A DNA stretch of 21,383 nucleotides from an uncultured Synergistales bacterium (GCA_905233515.1 CAJOEQ010000011.1:1-21383), one strand, 5' to 3'. Shown: positions 1 through 8,173, numbered from the stretch's first letter. Program-made: numbers and translations. The notes: generated from the sequence alone by a model not told the origin.

Positions 1-532
1 TATCTCCACATAAAATAAATATATCAGGGTTTGAGTCTTCTACTATTTTCATGACCCTGTTAAAATGAGCTGTAGTATAAATTCCGCCTAAATGCAAATC
101 TGTTAGATACGTGATTCTGACTTTGTTTAGATTTCCCGGCAATTTATGAGTCTTTATAATTATATTGCGCTCCTGTACAAAATAAGCCTCACTCAAGCAA
201 TATATAACGCCCATAAATGCAAGAATTACAGCGCAGAAGACTTTATTTTTTGTGAAAGGCTTAAATCCCGTTAAAATATTTACAATCATGAAAGCTAGAA
301 ACGCAAGCAAGACTATAATTATCCATGTGATACCAAGACCGCCGAGAATTTCACCGACTCGACGAGAATCAAATAATTTTGCAATCGGCCACGCAAAAAT
401 AAATTCGTAAAAACAAAATATCGCCCAAGCAATAAATAAATTTCTAACAAATAAATTTATCCCGGCTTCTGTCAATTTCTTATATATATAATATTCAAGA
501 AATATCGATATAAACCACAAAGCTAATGACAA
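1..532 (-). CDS. Membrane-anchored metallophosphoesterase (partial)
   Basis: This is the first 177 residues of a leftward gene whose 3' part lies outside the window. It has about four hydrophobic segments (roughly residues 1-17, 30-53, 70-90 and 102-120). A calcineurin-type phosphoesterase domain follows, opening with TDLHLGG (Asp145, His147) and reaching CGD (Asp177). These are the first two metal-binding motifs (DxH and GD) of the family; the later GNH and GHxH motifs are off the window. The arrangement resembles the YkuE/YaeI-like membrane-associated phosphoesterases, and the substrate cannot be told. The in-frame ATG candidates are unusable (ATG then TAG). I chose the TTG at 530-532 because AGGTGAG lies about 6 nt upstream, just after the stop of the methyltransferase gene at 553. 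It is probably the last visible member of the leftward array and translationally linked to its neighbour. Confidence 0.85.
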   Translation of the reverse strand, partial: MSLALWFISIFLEYYIYKKLTEAGINLFVRNLFIAWAIFCFYEFIFAWPIAKLFDSRRVGEILGGLGITWIIIVLLAFLAFMIVNILTGFKPFTKNKVFCAVILAFMGVIYCLSEAYFVQERNIIIKTHKLPGNLNKVRITYLTDLHLGGIYTTAHFNRVMKIVEDSNPDIFILCGD

Positions 533-552
533 AATTTTCTCACCTACATAAT

Positions 553-1314
553 TTAAAGCTCATAAGCCCGTAAAATTTCAGGTGTATAATTTCCTGACTC
601 ATCACGAACTATTAACGGTGGTAAAAGATTCAAACCTTCTCCGCCGTCCTTTATGCATTCTACCAGAAAAACGCCCGAATTATTATTTATTGACGGGTAA
701 ACTGGGCGCAGTCTCTTAGGCGTTAATTTATGTGCAAGCATTGAATTTATAAAAATTGCGAGTCTCTCACTTGTGAAAATCGCAAATAACCGGCCTTTAC
801 TCTTTAAGACTCGTGATGACATTTCGGCAACATCTTCAGGACTGCACGATAATTCGAGTCTTGCTACTGAACGCGATAAAATTTTACTCGTCCGGCCTCG
901 TGTGAGTGATTCATAAGGGGGATTAATAATTACTGAGTCATAATTTTCACGTGATAATAAATTTTTATCTCTCAAATCACCGGCTATGAATTTAACCCGA
1001 GAGTCTAAATTATTATTTGCTGCGTTTAATTTTGCGAGATCTATTAAATTTTCCTGAATATCAAGCCCAGTTATATTTATATTCTTGAATCTCAAAGCGA
1101 GAATTAACGAAATCGCACCGGACGCACACCCAGCCTCAAGAAAATTATTTTTGCCGGATCTATATTTCACCCAGTCAGCTAATAAAATTGTATCAAGATT
1201 TACACGAGGGCCGTTTACAGGCTGGAAAATTTTTAAATTATTGCTAAAAATTTCGTCGCAAGTTATATTTATTTCATGATTTATATTATTTATATTTATT
1301 TCGTCAAGAGACAT
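553..1314 (-). CDS. TrmN6-like N6-adenine methyltransferase
   Basis: This 253-residue protein is a class I SAM-dependent methyltransferase of the small-domain (MTS) type, closest in layout to TrmN6/YfiC, which methylates A37 of tRNA1(Val). The lead-in QPVNGPRVNLDTILLADW (about 31-48) is typical of this group, where it precedes the SAM-binding motif I (LEAGCASGAIS, about 59-69). LDIQ at about 84-87 would hold the acidic residue that binds SAM ribose. NPPY at 131-134 is the catalytic motif of enzymes that methylate the exocyclic amine of adenine. The N-terminal 25 residues are Asn/Ile-rich and probably not conserved. The ATG at 1314 lies inside the end of the upstream pyrophosphatase gene (19-base overlap), so the two are probably translationally coupled. 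The family is clear, but the exact tRNA target is inferred and other NPPY substrates remain possible. Confidence 0.82.
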   Translation of the reverse strand: MSLDEININNINHEINITCDEIFSNNLKIFQPVNGPRVNLDTILLADWVKYRSGKNNFLEAGCASGAISLILALRFKNINITGLDIQENLIDLAKLNAANNNLDSRVKFIAGDLRDKNLLSRENYDSVIINPPYESLTRGRTSKILSRSVARLELSCSPEDVAEMSSRVLKSKGRLFAIFTSERLAIFINSMLAHKLTPKRLRPVYPSINNNSGVFLVECIKDGGEGLNLLPPLIVRDESGNYTPEILRAYEL

Positions 1315-1871
1315 GAAATTTTTTTGAAGGCGTTATATCTATGTGAAATTGAATTCTTGACGCTTGAGTCAAGTTCTGCAAATGTCAAATTATACCCGTC
1401 CGGAATAAATACAGGGTCATAGCCGAATCCGTTAAAACCTGCAGGAGAGTCCGCAATTTTCCCGTAACAATAGCCCATCCCTATAAAAATATAATCTTCA
1501 GGAACGCACAAAGCCAAAGCCGCCGCAAATCTAGCACTACGATTATTTTTGCCCTTGAGACTCGATAACAGCCATGAAATTTTTTTATCGTCTGAATCGT
1601 TCACGATTCTAGCTGAATAAATGCCCGGTGCTCCGTCAAGCGCGTCAACTTCGAGTCCGCTGTCATCTGCTAAACAAGGCAAATTTACTTTTTCCGCCCA
1701 TGCTTGAGCCTTTAACATAGCATTTTCTGAATAAGTCCGGCCTGTCTCTTCTACTACTAATTTTGCAATCTCAGGAGCGAATATTATTTCACTAGCTAAA
1801 TTTTTTGCCATTTGCTTGAATTCCTGAAATTTGCCCGCATTCCCTGTAGCTATCACTAATTTATCAAGCAT
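1296..1871 (-). CDS. rdgB: dITP/XTP pyrophosphatase, RdgB/HAM1 family
   Basis: At 191 residues this has the usual length of the RdgB/HAM1 family, which hydrolyses non-canonical purine triphosphates (dITP, XTP, ITP) to monophosphates in the cytoplasm and so keeps them out of DNA and RNA. The N-terminal nucleotide-binding motif (ATGNAGKFQEF, 8-18) is present, as are the metal/catalytic acidic motif LADDSGLEVDALDGAPG (67-83), GFGYDPVF (148-155) and the C-terminal SHR (176-178). The segment before GFGYDPVF lacks the EG...RG pattern common in other members, a minor variation. The ATG at 1871 has GAGGAAT upstream, overlapping the stop of the GerMN gene at 1884. It sits in the leftward array between the GerMN gene and the methyltransferase gene, which it overlaps. 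Confidence 0.93.
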   Translation of the reverse strand: MLDKLVIATGNAGKFQEFKQMAKNLASEIIFAPEIAKLVVEETGRTYSENAMLKAQAWAEKVNLPCLADDSGLEVDALDGAPGIYSARIVNDSDDKKISWLLSSLKGKNNRSARFAAALALCVPEDYIFIGMGYCYGKIADSPAGFNGFGYDPVFIPDGYNLTFAELDSSVKNSISHRYNAFKKISCLLTK

Positions 1872-1883
1872 TATATAAATTCC

Positions 1884-2597
1884 TCATTTCGGCATCTTCC
1901 AAGCGACTCCGAGATCCACTTCACCGGCTGCCTTAGGTGCTGGAGCCTTTGAATCAATCAAGAATCTTATTTGTGTAATCGGCGGAAAATTTTGAGTCAT
2001 TGTGCGTACTATACCAGTTAATAATAAAAGACTCTTGCGCTTTCCTGCACTTGCTAAAGACGAAGCAAACTGCCCCGACATGTCAAGAAATGCCGTATCA
2101 GCATATCTAAACACGTGAAGCAGCTTGATTTTATTTGAGTTCTGAAGATTGCTCAATGAAATAATTGCGTTGACCGCGTCAGAAATATTATCTTCTGTAA
2201 CTTTCTTTGAAAAATTGCGCGTTGTTTGAGCGATTGAGTCATTCATAACGTGATAAAGATTTAACGAAATCTGAGGCGCGTTACTTGCTGGGTTATTCGC
2301 GACTTGTGAACGTTTTGACTCTTGTAAGTGTGATAAATCTTCCTGATTCTCGACTCGGTCATCAGGTTTCAAAAATAATTTTCTGTCTAATATATTCACG
2401 ACCCATGACGTGCCGAGATAGCCCAGCACAAAGAATAATAATAATATTCCCAGCCATGATAATATACGCAATAAAAGCGGCGTGCTTTTCTCTTCAGGTC
2501 TTGCGCGTTGAGTCGTTCTTACCGGCGGCCTTCTTCGATTTACAGGGCGTGACGGCGTTCTTTCATTTGTGTTATAAGTGCGTCTAACTGGCGGCAA
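1884..2597 (-). CDS. GerMN-domain membrane protein
   Basis: This 237-residue protein has a basic, Pro/Arg-rich cytoplasmic N-terminus (1-40) and one strongly hydrophobic segment (about 42-68). A polar linker follows, then an extracytoplasmic domain from about 108 to 225. The part around HVFRYADTAFLDMSG (about 161-175) and the following LLLTGIVRTMTQNFPPI...RFLID matches the GerMN fold found in spore-germination protein GerM and in non-sporulating bacteria. The start is TTG at 2597, supported by GGAAGGAG about 7 nt upstream; no ATG fits. It directly follows an AMIN/Amidase_3 gene, and GerMN proteins next to wall amidases suggest a peptidoglycan or envelope role. No catalytic residues are recognisable. 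It is more likely a binding or scaffolding protein than an enzyme, and sporulation cannot be inferred from this domain alone. Confidence 0.72.
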   Translation of the reverse strand: MPPVRRTYNTNERTPSRPVNRRRPPVRTTQRARPEEKSTPLLLRILSWLGILLLFFVLGYLGTSWVVNILDRKLFLKPDDRVENQEDLSHLQESKRSQVANNPASNAPQISLNLYHVMNDSIAQTTRNFSKKVTEDNISDAVNAIISLSNLQNSNKIKLLHVFRYADTAFLDMSGQFASSLASAGKRKSLLLLTGIVRTMTQNFPPITQIRFLIDSKAPAPKAAGEVDLGVAWKMPK

Positions 2598-2626
2598 TTT
2601 TTTATTCTCCTTCCTTCATAAATTTA

Positions 2627-4540
2627 TTATCGCAAATAATTAATAATTCCTTCTGTCATTGCCTGAGCTATTTTCTGTTGATAATCTTTTCTTGTCAATA
2701 ATTGAGACTCGATTGCGTTCGTTACAAATCCTAATTCAAGCAAAACAGCCGGCATTCCTGCTCCTCTCAACACGAAAAACGGAGCTTGTGCGACTCTTCT
2801 CATTGGCAGGCCGCTTCTGACTCCGGCTTTGTGTAAAGCTGAAGCAAAATCTGTACTCTCACTAATTTTATTATTTTGCTGCATATCGCCGAGAATTCTT
2901 AATAACATTTCTGTACGTTTATCAACGTTAGCAGCGTCGACTCCCCTGCCTTCTACGTATTCGCGGTTTTCGACTTTTGCGAGATTCATTGCGTCTTTGT
3001 CAGTGGGAAGTGCCATTATATAAATTTCAAATCCTGACATTGATTTTTTTTGCGGGAGTGCGTTGACGTGAACACTCACAAATAAATCTGCGTTTACTGC
3101 ATTTGCTATGTCGGTGCGTTCCTGCAATTTCAAATATACGTCGGTCCGGCGAGTCATTATTACATTAAAGCCTCTTGCAAGTAAAGCCCTCTCAAGTTCA
3201 AGACCTACAGCGAGATTTACATTTTTCTCGGTTACTTTATTATCTGAAGCGCCGGGATCCTTCCCGCCATGTCCGGGATCTATTACTATAGTTTTTTTGC
3301 CTGTTATTTTCCTGGGAGCCGGTGTAACTGGTATAACTGGAGCGGGACTCGGTGCTGGACGTGCTGGAGTCGTCGGTAATATTAATTTTTGCTGCGGCCT
3401 GTCAGTTATAACGGGGTCGGGAATTCTCACAGGCTGAGGCGTAACAGGTTTTGCAGGTGCAGGAATAATCACAGGTGCAGGACTCGGAGTCTGAGGCTGA
3501 GTCGGAGTCTGAGCTATTAAATTTTCCGGTGTATTTCTGATTAGCTGCATTTGTTCAGGGAAGAAGAAATCAAATACTAATCTGCGCGGCTTATCAAGAA
3601 ATAATCTATCAATCTTTATAAATCCCGGAGCAGTGAACATTAAATCAACGCCTTGACCGACTCGCGAAATTTTTACCTGAATATTTGAATACGGCGAATT
3701 AATGCCCTCGATATTTTCAGGAGCTGACTCAAATAATGCGTGAATTGTCCCACTAAGCAAATAAACTTGAGGGGTTGAGCCTTCTTCAGTGTCAATGACG
3801 GCGCGGATTCTCTTAGAAACTTTATGACCGCTCCAACGAATTGACTTTATTGCACCGTGATAAATTTCTCCTCTTGGCCTAGCTGAGTCTTCAGGTCTGA
3901 AAGTTTCATATTTTGTTGATTTTGCCGGAGTATTATTTATTGCAGGTTGTACGACTGGCGCGGGCGTAACAGGTTTAGCAGGTGCAGGCGGTATAAAAAT
4001 AGGCTCAGGCTCGGGAATATTAATAAATTCTTGAGTTTGAGCACGAACAGGAGCAGGCCTCGGAGTCGGTGCAGGCTCGTCAAATTTTCCGAACTCTAAA
4101 TCACGTCTTGAAGGATTCGCAATCGTTGAGGCCATATAATTCCCTGTTGAACGGCTGAATCTGAGTCTATTATTTGCGCCCTGACCTGCTGAAGGTTGAA
4201 ATATTGCGATCGCGCTTTGTGTATCAACCCAAAAATTTCCGTCCCTGTCAACTGGTGAAGACGATAACGGCACAAGAGTGAATCCCCGCCAAGCTGCTGC
4301 GGAATTTGCTATTACTCTTAACTGCGTATTTCCATGAGTTAAAATTAACTCGTCGCCCTTTTTCGTCCATGTGAAACCGAATAAGCGCGCGACATCCTGA
4401 ACAGAAACAAGAAAATTAGAACCTGATTCAATAGTTCTGACTGCTCCTATAGAAATTGCCCCCCTATACAATGAGGCATCGCCCCACGCTAGAGAAGCAA
4501 ATATCAACACGAACAACGCAATTAATAAAAACTTGCGCAT
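2627..4540 (-). CDS. N-acetylmuramoyl-L-alanine amidase, AMIN + Amidase_3
   Basis: This 637-residue exported zinc amidase cuts the bond between N-acetylmuramic acid and L-alanine in peptidoglycan. A signal peptide (1-20, ending SLAWG-DA) leads into a copper-amine-oxidase-N-like module (about 24-115). A Pro-rich linker follows, then an AMIN domain (about 225-330, typically for wall or septum targeting). A second long Pro/Ala linker (about 340-412) leads to the Amidase_3 catalytic domain (about 415-637). All four key residues are visible: His424 in IDPGHGG, Glu438 in TEKN, His491 in SVHVNA and Glu602 in LLELGFVTN. The two long proline linkers make it larger than AmiC. The ATG at 4540 lies 6 bases after the cheW stop with no good Shine-Dalgarno site, so it is probably translated by coupling to cheW. 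The GerMN gene follows. Confidence 0.93.
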   Translation of the reverse strand: MRKFLLIALFVLIFASLAWGDASLYRGAISIGAVRTIESGSNFLVSVQDVARLFGFTWTKKGDELILTHGNTQLRVIANSAAAWRGFTLVPLSSSPVDRDGNFWVDTQSAIAIFQPSAGQGANNRLRFSRSTGNYMASTIANPSRRDLEFGKFDEPAPTPRPAPVRAQTQEFINIPEPEPIFIPPAPAKPVTPAPVVQPAINNTPAKSTKYETFRPEDSARPRGEIYHGAIKSIRWSGHKVSKRIRAVIDTEEGSTPQVYLLSGTIHALFESAPENIEGINSPYSNIQVKISRVGQGVDLMFTAPGFIKIDRLFLDKPRRLVFDFFFPEQMQLIRNTPENLIAQTPTQPQTPSPAPVIIPAPAKPVTPQPVRIPDPVITDRPQQKLILPTTPARPAPSPAPVIPVTPAPRKITGKKTIVIDPGHGGKDPGASDNKVTEKNVNLAVGLELERALLARGFNVIMTRRTDVYLKLQERTDIANAVNADLFVSVHVNALPQKKSMSGFEIYIMALPTDKDAMNLAKVENREYVEGRGVDAANVDKRTEMLLRILGDMQQNNKISESTDFASALHKAGVRSGLPMRRVAQAPFFVLRGAGMPAVLLELGFVTNAIESQLLTRKDYQQKIAQAMTEGIINYLR

Positions 4541-4546
4541 ATTAAA

Positions 4547-5077
4547 TTATTCGCTGTCGTCTAAAATCTGATCAAGTTCGAACAGACTAGACACATCAAG
4601 CAGCAATATAAGCCTATCATCAGCAGGTTTAGCTACCCATAAGACATAACGCCTATCAATTGAAGACGATAATTTTGTAGCTACTTCTAATTGTGAGTCA
4701 TAAATAGTCAGGACTTCACGCACTGAATTAACAATCATTCCGAATGTTACATCATTTACGGCAATAACTACGATTCTTGCTTCGTCAGTTAAAGGCCGCC
4801 CAGCCATACCAATTTTTAAATGCATGTCGAAAACTGGTACAATCGTACCGCGCAAATTTATAACTCCGCGAATATAAGCCGGTGCATTTGGAACTCTTGT
4901 AATGAATGAAGGGACTCTAACTATTTCACGTACTAAATTAACATCAACGCCGAAATTTTCACGGCCAAGTGTGAAGACTAAATTTATATGCTCTTCTCCG
5001 AGTGCCTCAACGTCTAAATCTCTAAAATCTTGATCTACTGATTTACGCTGAGCGTCCAATGTTTGAATCTCTGCCAA
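4547..5077 (-). CDS. cheW: CheW-family chemotaxis coupling protein
   Basis: At 176 residues this is a single CheW domain (about 28-170), the cytoplasmic adaptor that joins methyl-accepting receptors to the kinase CheA. Diagnostic segments are VFTLGRENFGVDVNLVREIV (about 34-53) and the strongly conserved VPNAPAYIRGVINLRGTIVP (about 61-80). There is no receiver domain, so it is not CheV. The N-terminal 25 residues are acidic and not recognised. The start is a TTG at 5077, supported by AGAGGTAG about 6 nt upstream; no better start exists. It is separated from the upstream ROK kinase by 81 bases containing a hairpin and sits next to an amidase gene rather than cheA. Together with flgB/flgC it indicates a motile organism. 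Confidence 0.93.
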   Translation of the reverse strand: MAEIQTLDAQRKSVDQDFRDLDVEALGEEHINLVFTLGRENFGVDVNLVREIVRVPSFITRVPNAPAYIRGVINLRGTIVPVFDMHLKIGMAGRPLTDEARIVVIAVNDVTFGMIVNSVREVLTIYDSQLEVATKLSSSIDRRYVLWVAKPADDRLILLLDVSSLFELDQILDDSE

Positions 5078-5108
5078 AAAATTCTACCTCTTTTTTTCTC
5101 GTAAATTA

Positions 5109-5147
5109 ATCTGCCCCGCTATTATAAATTATTTTAACGAGGCAGAT
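5109..5147 (-). terminator. Hairpin between ROK kinase and cheW (weak terminator?)
   Basis: ATCTGCC at 5109-5115 and GGCAGAT at 5141-5147 form a perfect 7-bp stem around a 25-nt AT-rich loop, in the only sizeable gap of the leftward array. On the transcribed strand the downstream sequence is U-rich but broken (ATTAATTTAC), so termination would be partial. The loop also carries TATAAT on the minus strand, which could instead be a -10 element for cheW; no good -35 accompanies it. Confidence 0.4.
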
Positions 5148-5158
5148 ATTATTATATT

Positions 5159-6064
5159 CTATTTTTCTGCGTCAATTGCGGCCATTTCTGCGAGCTTCAA
5201 AGATCCCATAATGCCTTGATTGTCATTTAACGCAGCTGGTACGACGTAGCTATTAATATTGCGTAATTCCTTCGTGTCGATATAATTATTAATTTCTTCA
5301 AGCAAATAAGTGCGAATCAACGGGAATAATTTAGCCTGATGCATGACTCCGCCGCCGAGAATAATTTTTTGCGGACTGAGCATTAACGTTACTGCTGTGA
5401 GAGCCTGCGAGATATAACGCGCTTCAAATTCCCAGACTTGAGCATTATCTGCTAATTCTTTCGGAGATTTGCCCCATCGTTCGTGAATTGCCGGCCCGCA
5501 GGTCATACCCTCAAAACATGCGCCGTGATTCGGACAATGGCCTTTATAAGTATCTCCCTCGACTCGTACCATTTTTATATGGCCGATTTCAGGGTGCAGC
5601 ATTCCATGAATCAAATGCCCGCCGCTCATTGCGCCCATTCCTACACCTGCGCCGATTTTGATATATACTGCGTCAGATAAACCCTTTGCAGCTCCCCAGA
5701 CAACTTCACCGAGAAGAGCAGCATTTACGTCCGTATCAAGTCCGACGGGAATATTTAAGGCATCCTTAAGAGTTTTAACTATCGGGTAATTACGCCACGC
5801 GATTTTAGGTGTATTTAGGACTGTTCCATAAGTTTTTGAGTTTTTACGTACATCAACGGGGCCGAAACTTCCGACTCCGAGTGCGCAAATAGCCTCTTCA
5901 CCTTCCGGGACTTCTAATTTTGCCCTGAAATACTCTAAAACTTTTGCCATAGTCTCATCGGGTGTAGATGTAATAATTACTTCTTTCTCTAAGACTTGGC
6001 CGTTTTCGTCGCCGACTGCGCAAATTGTCCTACTGCCGCCGGTTTCTAATGCTCCATATAACAT
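5159..6064 (-). CDS. ROK-family sugar kinase, probably fructokinase
   Basis: This 301-residue cytoplasmic ATP-dependent hexose kinase belongs to the ROK family. The N-terminal phosphate-binding loop (ALETGGSRTICAV, 5-17) replaces the usual DxGGTK with ETGGSR, as in the fructokinase-type subgroup. The catalytic base is Asp112 in DTDVNAALLGE (110-120). The zinc-binding region includes His162 (EIGHIKM) and the cluster around 177-189 with Cys177, His180, Cys183 and Cys189 (CPNHGACFEG). This pattern is most like the GmuE/YdhR/ScrK fructokinases, so fructose is the likeliest substrate, though mannose or glucose is possible. Its ATG shares one base with the ptsI stop (TAATG), with GGGGGAGG upstream inside ptsI, so translation is coupled to ptsI. 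The context suggests handling of sugar that enters without, or is released after, PTS phosphorylation. Confidence 0.87.
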   Translation of the reverse strand: MLYGALETGGSRTICAVGDENGQVLEKEVIITSTPDETMAKVLEYFRAKLEVPEGEEAICALGVGSFGPVDVRKNSKTYGTVLNTPKIAWRNYPIVKTLKDALNIPVGLDTDVNAALLGEVVWGAAKGLSDAVYIKIGAGVGMGAMSGGHLIHGMLHPEIGHIKMVRVEGDTYKGHCPNHGACFEGMTCGPAIHERWGKSPKELADNAQVWEFEARYISQALTAVTLMLSPQKIILGGGVMHQAKLFPLIRTYLLEEINNYIDTKELRNINSYVVPAALNDNQGIMGSLKLAEMAAIDAEK

Positions 6065-7767
6065 TATTTAAATAACCTCCCCCAGAATCCCGGCACTTGC
6101 TGATTAGAGTCTTGTGCTTGAGATTCTTGTGCTTGTTTTTTCCTGAATTCTGACAAATCAGCATTCCTGATATTACCGCGCAAGGGTAAAACGCTCTTGG
6201 GATTGACTGAAAGCTCATCGACTCCCATTTTTAAGAATTCTTCAGTCAGAGTCGGATCTGCTCCGAGTTCGCCGCAAATTCCCACCCATGTATTATGGCG
6301 GTGGCCGGCCTCGATTGTCTCACGTATGAGTCTCAAGACTGCGGGATGATGAGTATCTGCAAAATCTTCAAGATTCGCGCTTTGTCTGTCTATTGCACAA
6401 GTATATTGCGTTAAATCATTTGTGCCGAGTGAGAAGAAATCTACTTCAGGTGCTAAATCATCAGCACATAAAGCAGCCGCCGGAGTCTCTATCATTATGC
6501 CGATTTCATATTTTCCGACTTTGACTCCCTCGTATTCTAATTCTTTTCTGCACTCTTCCAAAAGTTTTTTGCAGCTCTCTACTTCCCAGCGGCTTATAAT
6601 CATTGGGAACATGATTCCGAGATTGCCGAATGCTGAGGCTCGTAATAAAGCGCGTAATTGTCTCTTGAAAAATTCCGGACGCTTGAGACAAATTCTAATC
6701 GCCCTGAAACCTAGCGCGGGGTTGTCTTCCTTGTCAAGATTCATATAATCAATAGTCTTGTCTGCTCCAATATCGCAAGTCCTGATTATGACTAAACGAG
6801 GCGCAAGAGCTTCAAGAACTTTTTTATACGCCTCAAATTGTTCGTCTTCTGTCGGGTCTGTCTTGCTGTTGAGATAAACAAATTCAGATCTGAACAGGCC
6901 GACTCCTTCTGCGTCATTCTCGATAACGGCGTTAATGTCCTTTGGCCCTCCGATATTTGCATAGACTCGAACTTTTTGACCGTCTTTAGTTACGCTTGTT
7001 TTGCCCTTGAGCTGCTGTAATTCGGCTTCTTTCTTTCTGTCTTCGGCTTGCTTGGCTGATAATTCGTCGATAATTTTCTGCTCAGGCTCAATATAAATAC
7101 AAGCATTATAGCCGTCAAGAATCGCAAATTTTCCGTCCCAGTCGTCAGCAATGTCCTTACACTGAATCAAAGTGGGTAAATTCATGCTGCGAGCTAAAAT
7201 TGCCGTATGACTGTTAGAACTTCCCTGACGAGTTACAAGACCGAGCAATAAAGATTTATCAAGTTTGACAGTTTCAGAAGGTGCCATATCTTCAGCAACT
7301 AAGATTGCGGGCTCAGTACCCTGTAAACTCTCTGTATCATTGCCGAATAATACATCAAGCATAGAGTTTTTCAGGTCAATAACATCCGCGCTTCTTGCTT
7401 GAAAATAGGGATCATCCATATTTCTGAACATTTCAGCGGCGGCCTCGAATCCGTCACGTACTGCAAACTCTGCTGTGTGTCCGTCTGAGATAATTTCTTT
7501 GCACGAGTCAATTAAATCATCGTCATCAAGCATTAACGCATGAGCTTCAAAGATTCCTGCTGTATCTTTATGGCCGTCTTTCATTTCCTTGTCATAAAGT
7601 GCGTTTTGCTGCTCCTGAACTTTAACGCGGGCTGATTCGAATTTCGCTAATTCTGCGTCAACATCAGCGGGCGCACCCTCGTTAATCTCGTAAACGGGAG
7701 TTTTATAAATTTTTATCTTACCAATTGCGATACCGTTTACAATTTTTATGCCTTGGAAAACTTGCAT
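6064..7767 (-). CDS. ptsI: PTS enzyme I (PEP-protein phosphotransferase)
   Basis: This 567-residue cytoplasmic enzyme takes phosphate from phosphoenolpyruvate and passes it to HPr, starting the sugar phosphotransferase relay. The N-terminal HPr-binding and phosphohistidine domain carries the active-site His187 in GSSNSHTAILARSM (182-195). The PEP-binding barrel shows GVGLFRSEF (288-296), the metal/PEP region IETPAAAL (426-433), LGTNDLTQY (447-455) and catalytic Cys498 in GICGELGAD (496-504). The phospho-His neighbourhood reads SNSHTA where TSHTA is usual, a conservative change. The last 25 or so residues (Gln/Ser-rich, ending GFWGRLFK) are an unusual tail. The ATG at 7767 follows the ptsH stop by 2 bases, with AAGGAG upstream inside ptsH. 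The ROK kinase gene overlaps its stop codon by one base. Confidence 0.96.
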   Translation of the reverse strand: MQVFQGIKIVNGIAIGKIKIYKTPVYEINEGAPADVDAELAKFESARVKVQEQQNALYDKEMKDGHKDTAGIFEAHALMLDDDDLIDSCKEIISDGHTAEFAVRDGFEAAAEMFRNMDDPYFQARSADVIDLKNSMLDVLFGNDTESLQGTEPAILVAEDMAPSETVKLDKSLLLGLVTRQGSSNSHTAILARSMNLPTLIQCKDIADDWDGKFAILDGYNACIYIEPEQKIIDELSAKQAEDRKKEAELQQLKGKTSVTKDGQKVRVYANIGGPKDINAVIENDAEGVGLFRSEFVYLNSKTDPTEDEQFEAYKKVLEALAPRLVIIRTCDIGADKTIDYMNLDKEDNPALGFRAIRICLKRPEFFKRQLRALLRASAFGNLGIMFPMIISRWEVESCKKLLEECRKELEYEGVKVGKYEIGIMIETPAAALCADDLAPEVDFFSLGTNDLTQYTCAIDRQSANLEDFADTHHPAVLRLIRETIEAGHRHNTWVGICGELGADPTLTEEFLKMGVDELSVNPKSVLPLRGNIRNADLSEFRKKQAQESQAQDSNQQVPGFWGRLFK

Positions 7768-7769
7768 AA

Positions 7770-8027
7770 TTAGAAGTTCTCCTTAAGGAATTTCTCGATT
7801 GCGGCGGCGCATGTCTCTTCGTCTTCACCCTCGACTCTGACTGTAACTTCATCGCCCTGAACGATTCCCATTCCCATCAATTTCATCAGGGAAGTTGCTT
7901 TTGCGCTCTTGTCGCCTTTAATGAATGTTGCAGTGCTCTTGAAATTCTTTGCTTCCTTCACAAGTAAACCTGCGGGGCGTGCGTGAATACCTACCGGATC
8001 AGTGATAACATACTTAAATTCTTTCAT
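7770..8027 (-). CDS. ptsH: PTS phosphocarrier protein HPr
   Basis: At 85 residues this is a standard HPr, the small cytoplasmic carrier that receives phosphate from enzyme I and hands it to sugar-specific EIIA domains. The active-site His15 lies in GIHARPAG (13-20). Ser46, in ATSLMKLMGMGI (44-55), occupies the position phosphorylated by HPr kinase in Gram-positive catabolite control; Ser46 also occurs in species without that kinase, and no hprK is visible here. The ATG at 8027 has AAGGAAG about 9 nt upstream. It heads the leftward array, and ptsI begins 2 bases after its stop. No EII gene is in the window, so these are general PTS components. Confidence 0.97.
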   Translation of the reverse strand: MKEFKYVITDPVGIHARPAGLLVKEAKNFKSTATFIKGDKSAKATSLMKLMGMGIVQGDEVTVRVEGEDEETCAAAIEKFLKENF

Positions 8028-8057
8028 AGCGTACTACTTCCTTTCGTGCTGAATAAA

Positions 8058-8087
8058 ATTTTTAATGGTGTTATAGCAAATTATAAT
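8058..8087 (-). promoter_or_regulatory. Possible promoter for ptsH-ptsI operon
   Basis: On the minus strand TTGTGA (-35 candidate) and TATAAC (-10 candidate) are separated by 18 nt, about 30-60 nt upstream of the ptsH start. A second TATAAT lies between them without a good -35. The region is AT-rich, so this is only the best fit by eye. No cre-like or other operator was convincing. Confidence 0.4.
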
Positions 8088-8127
8088 ATAGAATCACAAA
8101 ATTTCGCACTGATTTTAAAATTTTCTC

Positions 8128-8156
8128 TTGACGCAAAATATTTCGTCGTGTAAAAT
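8128..8156 (+). promoter_or_regulatory. Promoter of the tRNA gene
   Basis: TTGACG at 8128-8133 and TAAAAT at 8151-8156 are separated by exactly 17 nt, a near-consensus sigma-70 promoter. It ends 17 nt before the tRNA 5' end, as expected for a short-leader tRNA transcript. It is divergent from the ptsH promoter region. Confidence 0.8.
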
Positions 8157-8173
8157 TCTCTAGTCAATCAAGA

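Noticed and set aside
3108-3437. Plus-strand open frame opposite the amidase gene
   Set aside because: It is the complement of the Pro-rich linker and catalytic domain; no Shine-Dalgarno site, low-complexity product and complete overlap with a well-supported gene.
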